Source: Bryobacteraceae bacterium
GTDB lineage: Bacteria > Acidobacteriota > Terriglobia > Bryobacterales > Bryobacteraceae
Direction: 5' to 3'
Assembly (NCBI GenBank): GCA_019748195.1
Contig: JAIEPW010000101.1
Span: 1 to 60,671, forward strand
Length of the DNA stretch: 60,671 nucleotides
A program made the translations under genes and the position numbers. Numbering within the stretch: the stretch's first letter is position 1; every line of letters starts with the position of its first letter. Positions 50,106-60,671 of this stretch are shown here, piece after piece. Under the pieces are notes generated by a model that had not been told where the DNA came from, searched no databases, and was given only the letters and a program-made list of their open reading frames with translations.

Positions 50106-50128
50106 GGTGCCTGGCACCACCAGGCACC
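50106..50128. repeat. REP-like hairpin 2
   Basis: A 9-bp perfect stem (GGTGCCTGG with CCAGGCACC) closes the same CACCA loop as hairpin 1. The only difference is the A:T to T:A exchange inside the stem, a compensatory change. The pattern is of the REP type mobilised by RAYT (Y1) transposases; none is encoded here. Confidence 0.8.
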
Positions 50129-50282
50129 CATCAACCCTGCGGATTCTGACTACCCGCTCCGCCAAAAGCGATCCCTGCAACCTCCGCAACCCACCGTCGA
50201 GCCCGCAACCCTCGCATGCTACGCTAGAGTCTTACGCAAGTTGACCTCCATGCACCGTCAACCTGCGGAATCCACGCCAGTC

Positions 50283-51173
50283 ATGGATTTCTACCAACAA
50301 ACGATTTTCAAGCTGAAGCAGTACTGGGCTGAACGCGGCGCGGTTATCCAGGAACCCTACGACGTCGAGGTCGGCGCCGGAACCATGGCGCCGGAGACCT
50401 TCCTCCGCGTCCTCGGACCCAAGCCGTACCGCGTCGCCTACGTACAACCCTCGCGACGCCCCGCCGACGGACGGTACGGCGAAAATCCGAATCGCCTCTA
50501 CAAGCACCAGCAGCTCCAGGTGATCCTGAAGCCTACGCCGGACGACGTCATCGAGCAGTATCTCGGTTCCCTCGAAGCCATCGGCATCGACCTCCGCAAG
50601 CACGACATCAAGTTCGAAGAAGACAACTGGGAATCCCCCACGCTTGGCGCCTGGGGCATCGGCTGGCAGGTGATGCTCGACGGCCTCGAAATCACCCAGT
50701 TCACCTACTTCCAGCAGTGCGGCGGTGTGGACCTGGACCTGGTCCCCGCCGAAATCACGTACGGCCTCGAACGGCTCTGCGCGTTCCTGCAAGGCGTCGA
50801 AAGCGTGTACGACATCGAGTGGGTGAAAGGCGTCCGCTACCACGACGTCCGCTTCGCCGAGGAGCAGCAGTTCTCCGTCTACAACTTCGAAATGGCCGAT
50901 GTCGGCACGCTTTGGACACTGTTCGACCTGCACGAAAAGGAATGCCAGCGCCTCCTGGATGCGTTTCCGAAATATGGGGAAAAGCACCGCTTCCCGGTGC
51001 TGCCCACCTATGACCACGTGCTGAAGTGCTCGAACCTCTTCAACCTTCTGGATTCCCGCGGCGCGATCTCGGTCACCGAGCGCGTCGGGGTAATCGGGCG
51101 CGTCCGCAAGCTCGCGGTCGGCACGGCGCAAGTGTGGATGAGCCAGCAGTTCCCGGCGGAGGCCGCGCAATGA
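50283..51173 (+). CDS. glyQ: Glycyl-tRNA synthetase alpha subunit
   Basis: 296 residues. The class II catalytic subunit of the (alpha-beta)2 enzyme charges tRNA-Gly. The N-terminus [17 protein letters not shown] and [19 protein letters not shown] are canonical, as are [20 protein letters not shown] and the class II motif 3 region [12 protein letters not shown]. The longer open frame upstream has no similarity, so the ATG at 50283 is the start. The gene overlaps glyS by ATGA. Confidence 0.97.
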   Translation: MDFYQQTIFKLKQYWAERGAVIQEPYDVEVGAGTMAPETFLRVLGPKPYRVAYVQPSRRPADGRYGENPNRLYKHQQLQVILKPTPDDVIEQYLGSLEAIGIDLRKHDIKFEEDNWESPTLGAWGIGWQVMLDGLEITQFTYFQQCGGVDLDLVPAEITYGLERLCAFLQGVESVYDIEWVKGVRYHDVRFAEEQQFSVYNFEMADVGTLWTLFDLHEKECQRLLDAFPKYGEKHRFPVLPTYDHVLKCSNLFNLLDSRGAISVTERVGVIGRVRKLAVGTAQVWMSQQFPAEAAQ

Positions 51174-53155
51174 GCCTCGACTTCCTGCTGGAGATCGGAA
51201 GCGAAGAGATCCCGGATTGGATGATTCCGGGCGCGCTGCAACACCTCGCCAGGGAATTCACCGGTCTCTGCTCGACCGCGCGACTGCAGGGCGAGGGCTT
51301 TCAAGTGGAAACGGACGCGACGCCGCGGCGCCTCGTGCTCCGAGCCGCCGGGCTGATTCCCCGCCAGGCGGACCGCGAGGAGTGGATCCCCGGTCCGGCC
51401 AAGTCCGCCGACCTGGCATCCCCGGCGGTCACCGGCTTTGCGCGCAAACACGGCGTCGATCCCGCGTCGCTCGAATCCCGCAGCGACGGGAAGAACGAAC
51501 GGTGGGGGCTCCGCAAGCAGATTCCCGGCGCGGAAGCCGCGGAGGTCCTCGCCAAAGGCCTGCCCCCTCTCATCTCCGGCATCCCCTGGCCCAAAACCAT
51601 GTACTGGACCGGCAAGGGCGGCGCGCGCTTCATCCGGCCCGTGCGTTGGCTGGTCGCGATCCTGGGTGACCGCGTGGTGCCGTTCGAATTCGCCGGCGTC
51701 TCCTCCGGCGCGCTCACCCAGGGACACCGCCGCCTCGGCGCGTCGAACATCTCCGTGACCATAGCCGATCATGAGACCCGCCTGCGCGAAAACTTCGTAA
51801 TTCTGAAAGCCGCGGATCGCCGCGCGCGGATTCGGAACGGAATCGAGCAGTTGGGCGTTTCCGTGAAGCCGGATGAGAAGCTCCTGGATACGCTGGTCTA
51901 CATCACCGAATACCCGGCGTGTATCCTCGGCAGCTTCGACCGCCAATACCTCAGCCTGCCTCGCGAAGTGCTGGTCACCGTGATGCGGCACCATCAGAAG
52001 TACTTCTCCGTCGAGAATTCGCACGGCGAGCTGGAGCCGAACTTCGTCGCCGTCATGAACACCGCCGACGACCCGGAAGGCTGGGTCCGGAAAGGCAATG
52101 AACGGGTGCTGCGCGCCCGCTTCAACGACGCCCGCTTCTTCTGGGACGTGGACCAGCAGAAGACCATGGCGCAGCGTATCCCCCTGCTGGCGAACGTCAC
52201 TTTTCAGGCCAAGCTCGGCTCCTACCTCGACAAGACCAAGCGGGTCGCGGCCCTGGTGCGCGAGCTGGGCGGCGACGATCACGCACTGCGCGCGGCGGAG
52301 CTCGCCAAAACCGACCTCACCACCGAAATGGTGAAGGAGTTCACCGACCTGCAGGGCGTCATCGGCGGCCTTTACGCCAAGGCGCAGGACGAGCCCGAGC
52401 CGGTGTGGCGCGCCATCTACGAACACTACAAGCCCTTGAGCATGGAGGATGCCATCCCGGTGACCGCCGCGGGACGCCTGCTCTCGCTCGCCGACAAGAT
52501 CGACACGCTGCGCGGCTGCTTCGAAATCGGCCTGGCGCCCACTGGCTCCAAGGACCCCTTCGCGCTGCGGCGCGCCGCGCAAGGCGTGGTGAAGATCCTG
52601 GTGGAGGGCCGGCTCGCCATCCCGCTGCGGCGGCTGATCGGCGACAGCAAGCCGCTCGAAGAGTTCTTTCTCGACCGCCTGCGGCACTACTTCCGCGAAG
52701 TCCGCGGGTTCCGCTACGACGAAGTGAACGCGGTGCTCGCCGCCGGCTTCGACCTGCTTTCGGACGTCGAGGCGCGGCTGATCGCGCTCAGCCAGGTCCG
52801 CCCCACCGCCGACTTCGAGCCCCTGGCCGCCAGCTTCAAGCGCATTGAGAACATCCTGAAGCAGGCTTCGTTTAGCGAAGCCGGACCCGTGGATGAAACG
52901 CTGCTCGAAGCAGGGCCGGAAACCGATCTCTACACCTCCTTCACCGCCGTCCGCGATCGCGTACACGCCCTCGGCGACTACGCTCCGGCGCTGAGTGAGA
53001 TCGCATCCTTGCGTCCGGCGGTGGATTTGTTCTTTGACAAGGTGCTGGTGAACGCGCCCGAAACGCGCGTCCGGCAGAACCGTCTGACGCTTCTCTACCA
53101 CCTGCGAACGGAGTTCTCCACCATCGCGGATTTTTCTGAAATCGTTACTGCTTGA
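51170..53155 (+). CDS. glyS: Glycyl-tRNA synthetase beta subunit
   Basis: 661 residues. The beta subunit is needed for tRNA binding. The N-terminus [15 protein letters not shown] and the conserved [22 protein letters not shown] and [15 protein letters not shown] segments are typical, as is the HD-like region [30 protein letters not shown]. The ATG overlaps the glyQ stop (ATGA), implying coupled translation. The gene is followed by ppdK after 15 nt. Confidence 0.97.
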   Translation: MSLDFLLEIGSEEIPDWMIPGALQHLAREFTGLCSTARLQGEGFQVETDATPRRLVLRAAGLIPRQADREEWIPGPAKSADLASPAVTGFARKHGVDPASLESRSDGKNERWGLRKQIPGAEAAEVLAKGLPPLISGIPWPKTMYWTGKGGARFIRPVRWLVAILGDRVVPFEFAGVSSGALTQGHRRLGASNISVTIADHETRLRENFVILKAADRRARIRNGIEQLGVSVKPDEKLLDTLVYITEYPACILGSFDRQYLSLPREVLVTVMRHHQKYFSVENSHGELEPNFVAVMNTADDPEGWVRKGNERVLRARFNDARFFWDVDQQKTMAQRIPLLANVTFQAKLGSYLDKTKRVAALVRELGGDDHALRAAELAKTDLTTEMVKEFTDLQGVIGGLYAKAQDEPEPVWRAIYEHYKPLSMEDAIPVTAAGRLLSLADKIDTLRGCFEIGLAPTGSKDPFALRRAAQGVVKILVEGRLAIPLRRLIGDSKPLEEFFLDRLRHYFREVRGFRYDEVNAVLAAGFDLLSDVEARLIALSQVRPTADFEPLAASFKRIENILKQASFSEAGPVDETLLEAGPETDLYTSFTAVRDRVHALGDYAPALSEIASLRPAVDLFFDKVLVNAPETRVRQNRLTLLYHLRTEFSTIADFSEIVTA

Positions 53156-53170
53156 TTCTCTGAGGACCTA

Positions 53171-55911
<2,741 letters not shown>

Positions 55912-55912
<1 letters not shown>

Positions 55913-56610
55913 TGAGCCGCCTGCGGGACAAGGTCGCGCTGATCGCCGGCGGCGCCGGTCAGGTGGGCGAGGGCATCGTGCGCGAGTTTCTGCGGGAGGG
56001 CGCGACCGTGATCGTGCCCTCGCGTTCCAGGGAACGGCTCGCCCTGCTGCCGGATTCCCCGAAGGTGCGGACCGTCGTGTCCGACATCAGCTCCCTGGCC
56101 GGCGCGGAGGCGGTCCGCAACCGCATCATCGACGAATTCGGCCGCCTCGACTCCGTCGTCGCTTCCATCGGCTCCTGGTGGCAGGGTCCCCAACTCATCG
56201 ATGTGCCGCTCACCGAATGGGCCAAAGTGATGGACGATCGCCTCACCTCGCATTTTGTCGCCGCGCGCACGTTCCTTCCGGTACTGCGTGGAACGCCTGG
56301 ATCGAGCTATACGATGCTGAACGGCGGGGCCGCCGAAACTCCCGTGCCGCACTCCGGCCCGGTCTCCATCATGGCCGCGGCGCAACTCATGATGAAGGAC
56401 GTGCTGGTGGTGGAACAGCGCGACAACTCCGTGCGCATCAACACGCTGCTGATTCAGGCCTACGTGATCACGCGCGACCATCCCGCCGGCGATCGCAACC
56501 AGCTCACCGCGGATCACGTCGGCGCGTATTGCGCCTATTTGGCGTCCGGGGAAGCCGCCTCGATTCACGGCCAAACCATCCGCCTACGGTCGCCGGAGCA
56601 GCTCCCGTGA
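55912..56610 (+). CDS. SDR-family protein with a degenerate active site
   Basis: 232 residues with a Rossmann fold of the short-chain dehydrogenase/reductase family: dinucleotide loop AGGAGQVGEGI and VASIGSWWQG in place of the usual NNAG. The usual catalytic Tyr and Lys of YxxxK are not visible: the region after YTMLNGGAA reads PVSIMAAAQLMMKD. The protein may therefore bind NAD(P) without classical SDR catalysis. The ATG overlaps the ppdK stop and its stop overlaps the next gene (GTGA). Function unknown. Confidence 0.82.
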
Positions 56611-56972
56611 AGCTCGTAATGGTTCCCGGCAGCTTCGCGATCTGCCGCCTCCCCGTATCCGACCCGATCCCCGAGCCAGCCGGCGCTTTCTGGTCGGTGA
56701 CACGCACCGCGGATGAGTTGTCAGTGGTCTGCGAAGAGGGCCATGCCCCTTTCGCGCCTCGCGTCGAAGCAGGCTGGGTTTGCCTGCGCGTGGACGGCAC
56801 GCTCGACTTCAGCCTGACCGGAGTGTTGTCCTCCATCGCCGAACCGCTGGCCCAGGCCGGGATCAGCCTGTTCGTCATGTCCACCTATGACACCGACTAT
56901 GTGTTGTTGAAGCGGGAGAGCCTGCCCGCCGCGATTCGCGCGCTGCGCGATGCCGGCCACCAGGTGGGATAG
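56607..56972 (+). CDS. ACT / CASTOR-like domain protein
   Basis: 121 residues from a GTG in the GTGA overlap. The first half (WSVTRTADELSVVCEEG) and second half (SLTGVLSSIAEPLAQAGISLFVMSTYDTDYVLLK, split) match the tandem ACT-like pattern of small ligand-binding CASTOR-type proteins (cytoplasmic, probably amino acid-binding). The precise ligand is unknown. It ends the glyQ-glyS-ppdK-SDR-ACT gene series; coupling to the SDR-like gene suggests a shared role. Confidence 0.85.
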   Translation: MKLVMVPGSFAICRLPVSDPIPEPAGAFWSVTRTADELSVVCEEGHAPFAPRVEAGWVCLRVDGTLDFSLTGVLSSIAEPLAQAGISLFVMSTYDTDYVLLKRESLPAAIRALRDAGHQVG

Positions 56973-57084
56973 GTGTCCCGCAATGAGCCCGCACCGTCAG
57001 CAGGAAGGGCATTCCGCCTCCTCCGCGCCGCCCTTCGCCCGGTGCTATCGTAAACGCAGAGCACGGAGACGCACCTCCGAGGAA

Positions 57085-57320
57085 GTCCAGCACGTCAGCA
57101 TCAAGCAGCTACTGGGACAGGAGTTCGCTCGAATCGCGGAAGTCGAAGCGGTTTTCGCTTCATCCCACTGACGGACGGTCCACGTGTGGATCGTGGTCGA
57201 CCAGTTCGATCGTGCGGTGCGCGAGAAGATCTACGGAAAGGAGATGGTCTGATCGACGAATTGGACTCATTCGAATTCCACTTCAATATTTTGTCCCGCC
57301 GCGGATGTTCAAGCACATCT
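57085..57320 (+). pseudogene. Decayed small gene (in-frame stop plus frameshift)
   Basis: One frame encodes VQHVSIKQLLGQEFARIAEV and then AVFASSH, followed by TGA at 57169-57171. The same frame continues sensibly as RTVHVWIVVDQFDRAVREKI and YGKEM to a second TGA at 57250. The adjacent frame then continues as LIDELDSFEFHFNILSRRG. The three pieces read like one ~75-80-residue protein with alpha/beta pattern. I do not know its function. The region 56973-57337 otherwise contains no gene. Confidence 0.55.
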
Positions 57321-57337
57321 AACGGCGGCACGCATCC

Positions 57338-59746
57338 TTAGAAGATCCGCTCCTGCCGCCGCAACGTCCCAAAGCTGCCGATGTTGGCGATCGCCAGCGC
57401 CACCCGGAACTGGTTCTCAAACCGGTTTCCAAAGTTGAATCGCCGGTACTGCACGCTGAACCCGCAGCAATCGGTGTTGTACGTGACCTGCCATTGCGCG
57501 AACCGCAGCGTGCTCTGGCGATAATCGTAATCGGCCAAAAAGGCCCCATTCCATCCCCGGCGATTCTCCTGTCCAATGCCGATTAACCCGCGAAATTGGT
57601 TGGAACTCGGCGCCAGTACCGGCGAATTTCGCACCTGCACGTGACCCAGTGAAATGAAGTAATTCGACAACCTCCCGTCCACGCTGATGGTCGAATTCAC
57701 GAACCGCCGCTGCAGCGGATCGAAGTCCGTGCGCCACTCCATTCCCACCGCCGACTGCACCCGCAGCACCGATACGATCGGCGAGTAGTTGCGGTAGCGG
57801 TCCAGAAAGGCGAAACCGGTCAGGTCCGCCGAAGTCAGCAGAACGTTGCGCTGCCCCGGCGTCAGCGCGCCGCCGAACGTCGGATCGAAATACCGCTTCC
57901 ACGCCAGATCCCACGAGAGGAACTCGCTGACGGTCCCGTTCTTGGACTTGGCGTAAAGCCGGTTCGTCACCGCCACCTCCACCTCGTTCGTGTTCGACAG
58001 CAGCTCCGTCTCATCGAACCGCACCAGGCGGTTGAAGTTGTTGATCCCGGTGATGTAGCGGTAGTTGGCTCGCGTCTCGATTACATGCTTCATCTGCGTG
58101 CCCATCCAGCCGGGCGCCCGCATCACTTTCGCCAGCGAGGGCAGCTCCAGCCGAACCGAAAAGTCGCGAGCCGCGCGCACGATGTTATCGCCCGTCACCG
58201 GCGGCGAACGCTCCCCCGCCGCCAGGGGACCATCCAGGGACGAACCGTAATACGTCCCCCGGAAAGCGAAACTCGGGAGCAGCGCGAACTGCCGCCAGCG
58301 GAACGCCGTGGTCACTCGAGGCTCCACGTCCAGCCGCTCCACGAAGCGGCGCGTCTGAAACTCCAACTGCGAGCGGCGCAGCAATCCGGCCGCCGAATAA
58401 AACTCGAGCCACACCGGCCAGTCCCGGAATTGCCTCGGACGGCTGAGAAACTGCAACTCCGGCAGCTTGCGGATCAGAATCTTGTCATCGGGCAGCGTCG
58501 ACTGGAAATTCTCCCAGCGTTCAAAGACTCCGTTAAAAGCAAATGAGGACCATCGCTTGGTCAGAAACGCCACGGATTTCGTTTCCGAAAAAATGGCTTC
58601 CTGGAAGCTTTCTGTAAATTGCTGCCGGAAATCGAAGGAGCTTAAGTAGTTGATGTCGGCCACCGCCTGGAAGCCCTTCTTCAAATCGGCCTTGCCGCGT
58701 CCGGTCACCTGGTAGCCCGGGGCCTTGAACAATTGATCGTTGATGGTGATCCCGCGGTCCGAAACACCGTACACGGCCAGCCAGAAATCCGAATTCGCCG
58801 TCGGCCTGCCACGGAAGTCGGCGTTGTGCGCGATTCCCCGGCGCGTGAACAACTGGCCGCGATACATCAGGTCATAGCTGCGGTTGATCGCCCAGTAGTA
58901 CCCCCCGCCGATCATCGGACCCCGGCGGTTGCTGTTGCCGATGCTCGGCGTCAGCAGTCCGCTCTTCCGGGGCATCTTCTTCAGGGACTTATAGAAAGCG
59001 GGCGCGTATAGCAGCGGAATCCCCTTCAGCCGGAACACTGACCGGTAGGCCAGCGCCCGATCGCCCGGAATCACGTCGAACTTCGGAGCCCGCAGCGTCC
59101 ACCACGGCTTTGGCAGCAGGCAGTCCGTCAGCATCCCGTCGTACAGGATATAGCGATCCTTCAGCTTCTCCGCCCACTTCCCTTCGAAGTAAAACGGATT
59201 GGACGTCGTCAGTACGCCCGGCCGCGCCTCGATCTTCGCCGGCGCCGACCCCCGCAGGCCGTAAAACTTTCCCGTTTCTTCGTTGACGTTGTACTCGCCG
59301 CGATCCGCGAACAGCTTCTCGCCGCTCGTAAAGCTCTCATATTCCACGTTCCCGCGAGCTTCGGCGAACCCGGTCTTCTCGTCGTAATCGATCTCGTCGG
59401 CCCGCAGCACCGCCTCGGTGGTCTCCACCAGGGCCGCGCCACGCAGCCGCCGGACCGTGCCTTCCACCTCGATGGTCACCGCCCGGACGCGGATCTCGTT
59501 GGGGCCGGGAGCGTTTGGCCGCGGACTTGCTACTTTCTGGTTCGGATCGGCGGGAGGGGCAGCCTGGCCAGGACCGGAGAGGCTCGGCGGGAGCGAATAC
59601 CGGACCTGTCCAAACGCCGGAACTGCAACCAGAAGTAGAACTAAGCCGGGGTAAGTTAAATAAACTTCTCGACAAACGCTCCCAAATATGTTAAGGAAAA
59701 GGAGTAGCCTGTTAGTACTAGCACCATCTGGCGGCGAGAACGTCAA
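57338..59746 (-). CDS. lptD: LptD-like LPS-assembly outer-membrane protein
   Basis: Up to 802 residues. An N-terminal export signal (LVLLLVAVPAFGQ) precedes an OstA/LptA-like beta-jellyroll (~70-190, LRADEIDYDEKTGFAEARGNVEY). The large C-terminal beta-barrel is of the LptD type, starting around PRKSGLLTPSIGNSNRRG. LptD with LptE places lipopolysaccharide in the outer leaflet. The start is uncertain: TTG at 59746 is the only initiator in frame before the signal. The 5' region carries TTAGTACTAGC, like the AGTACTA sequences near 22130. The gene stands alone on the minus strand. It is divergent from the RDD gene at 59804. Confidence 0.88.
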   Translation of the reverse strand: MTFSPPDGASTNRLLLFLNIFGSVCREVYLTYPGLVLLLVAVPAFGQVRYSLPPSLSGPGQAAPPADPNQKVASPRPNAPGPNEIRVRAVTIEVEGTVRRLRGAALVETTEAVLRADEIDYDEKTGFAEARGNVEYESFTSGEKLFADRGEYNVNEETGKFYGLRGSAPAKIEARPGVLTTSNPFYFEGKWAEKLKDRYILYDGMLTDCLLPKPWWTLRAPKFDVIPGDRALAYRSVFRLKGIPLLYAPAFYKSLKKMPRKSGLLTPSIGNSNRRGPMIGGGYYWAINRSYDLMYRGQLFTRRGIAHNADFRGRPTANSDFWLAVYGVSDRGITINDQLFKAPGYQVTGRGKADLKKGFQAVADINYLSSFDFRQQFTESFQEAIFSETKSVAFLTKRWSSFAFNGVFERWENFQSTLPDDKILIRKLPELQFLSRPRQFRDWPVWLEFYSAAGLLRRSQLEFQTRRFVERLDVEPRVTTAFRWRQFALLPSFAFRGTYYGSSLDGPLAAGERSPPVTGDNIVRAARDFSVRLELPSLAKVMRAPGWMGTQMKHVIETRANYRYITGINNFNRLVRFDETELLSNTNEVEVAVTNRLYAKSKNGTVSEFLSWDLAWKRYFDPTFGGALTPGQRNVLLTSADLTGFAFLDRYRNYSPIVSVLRVQSAVGMEWRTDFDPLQRRFVNSTISVDGRLSNYFISLGHVQVRNSPVLAPSSNQFRGLIGIGQENRRGWNGAFLADYDYRQSTLRFAQWQVTYNTDCCGFSVQYRRFNFGNRFENQFRVALAIANIGSFGTLRRQERIF

Positions 59747-59803
59747 GCCAGCAAGCTAACACGACGGGCGACCGGGAGGCAACCGTTTGGAGGGTGGAAG
59801 CCA

Positions 59804-60601
59804 ATGAAATGTCCCCATTGCCGGGCATGGGTGGATAGCGATGAGCATCGCTGCCAGCGCTGCGGACGCCGCGTCCGCGCCGCGGTGGCGCGTCCCGCGC
59901 CCGACACCTATCCTATCGCCACCGCGACCGCGCCGGCCATCGAGCCGCTGCGCGAGGAGCCGCCCGCCGCTCCTCAGCCCGGCCGGCCGTCCGTAACCTA
60001 TCAGCCGCCTTTGTTCCGCGAAATCCCGCAGGTGATGCCGATTCCGACGTTCTCCCCGGTACAGGCGTCCGGCGCGAGCCGCCGCAAGGCTGCCAGAACG
60101 AAGACCGCTGCGGAAAATCAGCAGCGCTTCGACTTCGGACCCGAGCCCGCCCGGCTGAATACCTCCGTGGAAGCGGTGATCTTCTGCGACTCCGCCGTGG
60201 CGGAGCCCATCCACCGCTCCATCGCCGCCGGTCTGGACGTCGCCATGATCGTGCTGTCCTTCGGGGTTTTTCTGGCCACTTTCGCTCTATCCGGCGGCGA
60301 TGTCGTGCTGAACAAGATCACCACGCCGCTCTATGCCGCCGCCCTGATCCTTACCTCCATCTTCTACCACTCCCTGTTCTGTCTGGGCGCGGGCGAAACT
60401 CCTGGAATGAAGTGGATGCGCTTGAAGCTGGTGAATTTCGACGGCCGTCCCGCCTCGCGCGAGCATCGGCTCCGCCGTCTTGCCGCGGGCTGGGTCAGCC
60501 TGTTCGCCGCCGGTCTCGGCTTGCTGTGGGCGCTGGTGGACGAGGAAGGCCTCACCTGGCACGACCATATCTCGAAAACCTTCCCGACGCCCGCCGCCTG
60601 A
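59804..60601 (+). CDS. RDD-family membrane protein with N-terminal zinc ribbon
   Basis: 265 residues. The zinc ribbon CPHC...CQRC (residues 3-20) is followed by a long low-complexity linker rich in Pro and Ala (~25-130). The RDD domain has three TM helices (VAMIVLSFGVFLATFAL, YAAALILTSIFYHSLF and AGWVSLFAAGLGLLWALV), and RSIAAGLDVAMI holds the Arg-Asp signature. Its role is unknown; RDD proteins have been linked to ion transport. The ATG is preceded by GGAGGGTGGAAG. A further gene begins 19 nt after its end. Confidence 0.85.
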   Translation: MKCPHCRAWVDSDEHRCQRCGRRVRAAVARPAPDTYPIATATAPAIEPLREEPPAAPQPGRPSVTYQPPLFREIPQVMPIPTFSPVQASGASRRKAARTKTAAENQQRFDFGPEPARLNTSVEAVIFCDSAVAEPIHRSIAAGLDVAMIVLSFGVFLATFALSGGDVVLNKITTPLYAAALILTSIFYHSLFCLGAGETPGMKWMRLKLVNFDGRPASREHRLRRLAAGWVSLFAAGLGLLWALVDEEGLTWHDHISKTFPTPAA

Positions 60602-60620
60602 TTCGCAGCATAATGATCCC

Positions 60621-60671
60621 ATGCAATGGGACACGCCGTTCGCCCGCTCCTATGAGTGGCCGTCGGAAATC
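60621..60671 (+). CDS. Start of a further gene, truncated by the window edge
   Basis: Only the first 17 codons are present (MQWDTPFARSYEWPSEI). The ATG at 60621 is the likely start because its frame gives a plausible protein sequence. The ATG at 60613 is in a different frame and gives an arginine-rich sequence. The function cannot be judged from 17 residues. Confidence 0.4.
   Translation, partial: MQWDTPFARSYEWPSEI

Larger units (their letters stand above)
49682..50282. other. 601-nt intergenic region without convincing genes
   Basis: Between the RND permease and glyQ no frame shows family similarity or normal codon use on either strand. The region holds two REP-like hairpins (49758-49780 and 50106-50128). 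Composition is unusual: the plus strand is rich in C and A between 49900 and 50230. A small RNA cannot be excluded. It must also contain the promoters of both divergent genes, but I found no strong -35/-10 pair. Confidence 0.6.

Noticed and set aside
49896-50282. Long N-terminal extension of glyQ
   Set aside because: Gln/Pro/Ser-rich with no similarity; GlyQ family sequence starts at 50283 and the stretch contains a REP-like hairpin.

Overview
The window is a contiguous, GC-rich, tightly packed piece of a bacterial chromosome. It carries about 47 protein genes, many with 1-44 nt overlaps, plus two probable broken genes. No rRNA, tRNA, CRISPR array, transposase or phage structural gene is visible. 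Two roughly 1040-residue Oar-like TonB-dependent receptors with an N-terminal carboxypeptidase-regulatory-like domain, an LptD-type outer-membrane protein, the SO2929/SO2930-type beta-helix and diheme cytochrome pair, a DUF3311/SSS symporter pair and E. coli-type AceE together suggest an acidobacterium of the Solibacter/Bryobacter type. This placement is inferred from gene content, not from a marker gene.

Layout. 1-337: repeat cluster (two ~127-bp direct repeats with a REP-like core). 338-7659 (minus): TonB-dependent receptor, hypothetical genes including a probable frameshifted one, then a DsbA-like protein and an M28/PDZ peptidase. 7715-11474 (minus): xdhC, a MocA-like nucleotidyltransferase and an AsmA-like protein, overlapping. 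11538-14178 (plus): folD, coaE and an HtrA-like protease, overlapping. 14182-16346 (minus): TPR protein and queG. 16406-17377: phosphotriesterase-family hydrolase. 17374-21806 (minus): a PDZ/multi-TM/GAF/PAS histidine kinase and an NtrC-type sigma-54 activator behind a sigma-54-like promoter. 22204-27825 (minus): an alpha/alpha-barrel protein, a DUF7009-like protein, two tandem beta-helix lipoproteins, a diheme cytochrome and a HAD hydrolase, closed by an intrinsic terminator.

28518-32514 (minus) is an argF-argG-argH-argR operon with a paired ARG-box operator over its promoter. A periplasmic rhodanese precedes it. 33029-33801 is a FitA-like/PIN toxin-antitoxin pair with two palindromic operators. 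33798-39375 holds the SSS/DUF3311 pair, the second TonB-dependent receptor and a five-TM protein. 39372-46067 holds a methyltransferase, aceE, a small protein plus HD dNTPase, and an ornithine-cyclodeaminase-family gene. 46058-49681 (minus) holds two tiny zinc-ribbon proteins and an RND efflux permease. 49682-50282 is non-coding and contains two REP-like hairpins. 50283-56972 (plus) is glyQ-glyS-ppdK-SDR-ACT, almost certainly one transcription unit. A decayed gene, lptD (minus), an RDD-family protein and the start of one more gene complete the window.

Regulatory reading. Several genes have a good -10 hexamer only 6-11 nt upstream of the start codon and no Shine-Dalgarno sequence, which suggests leaderless mRNAs. 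Within operons, start/stop overlaps (ATGA, GTGA, TTGA, TGATG) suggest translational coupling. Protein functions come from motif recognition by eye; no database search was run.
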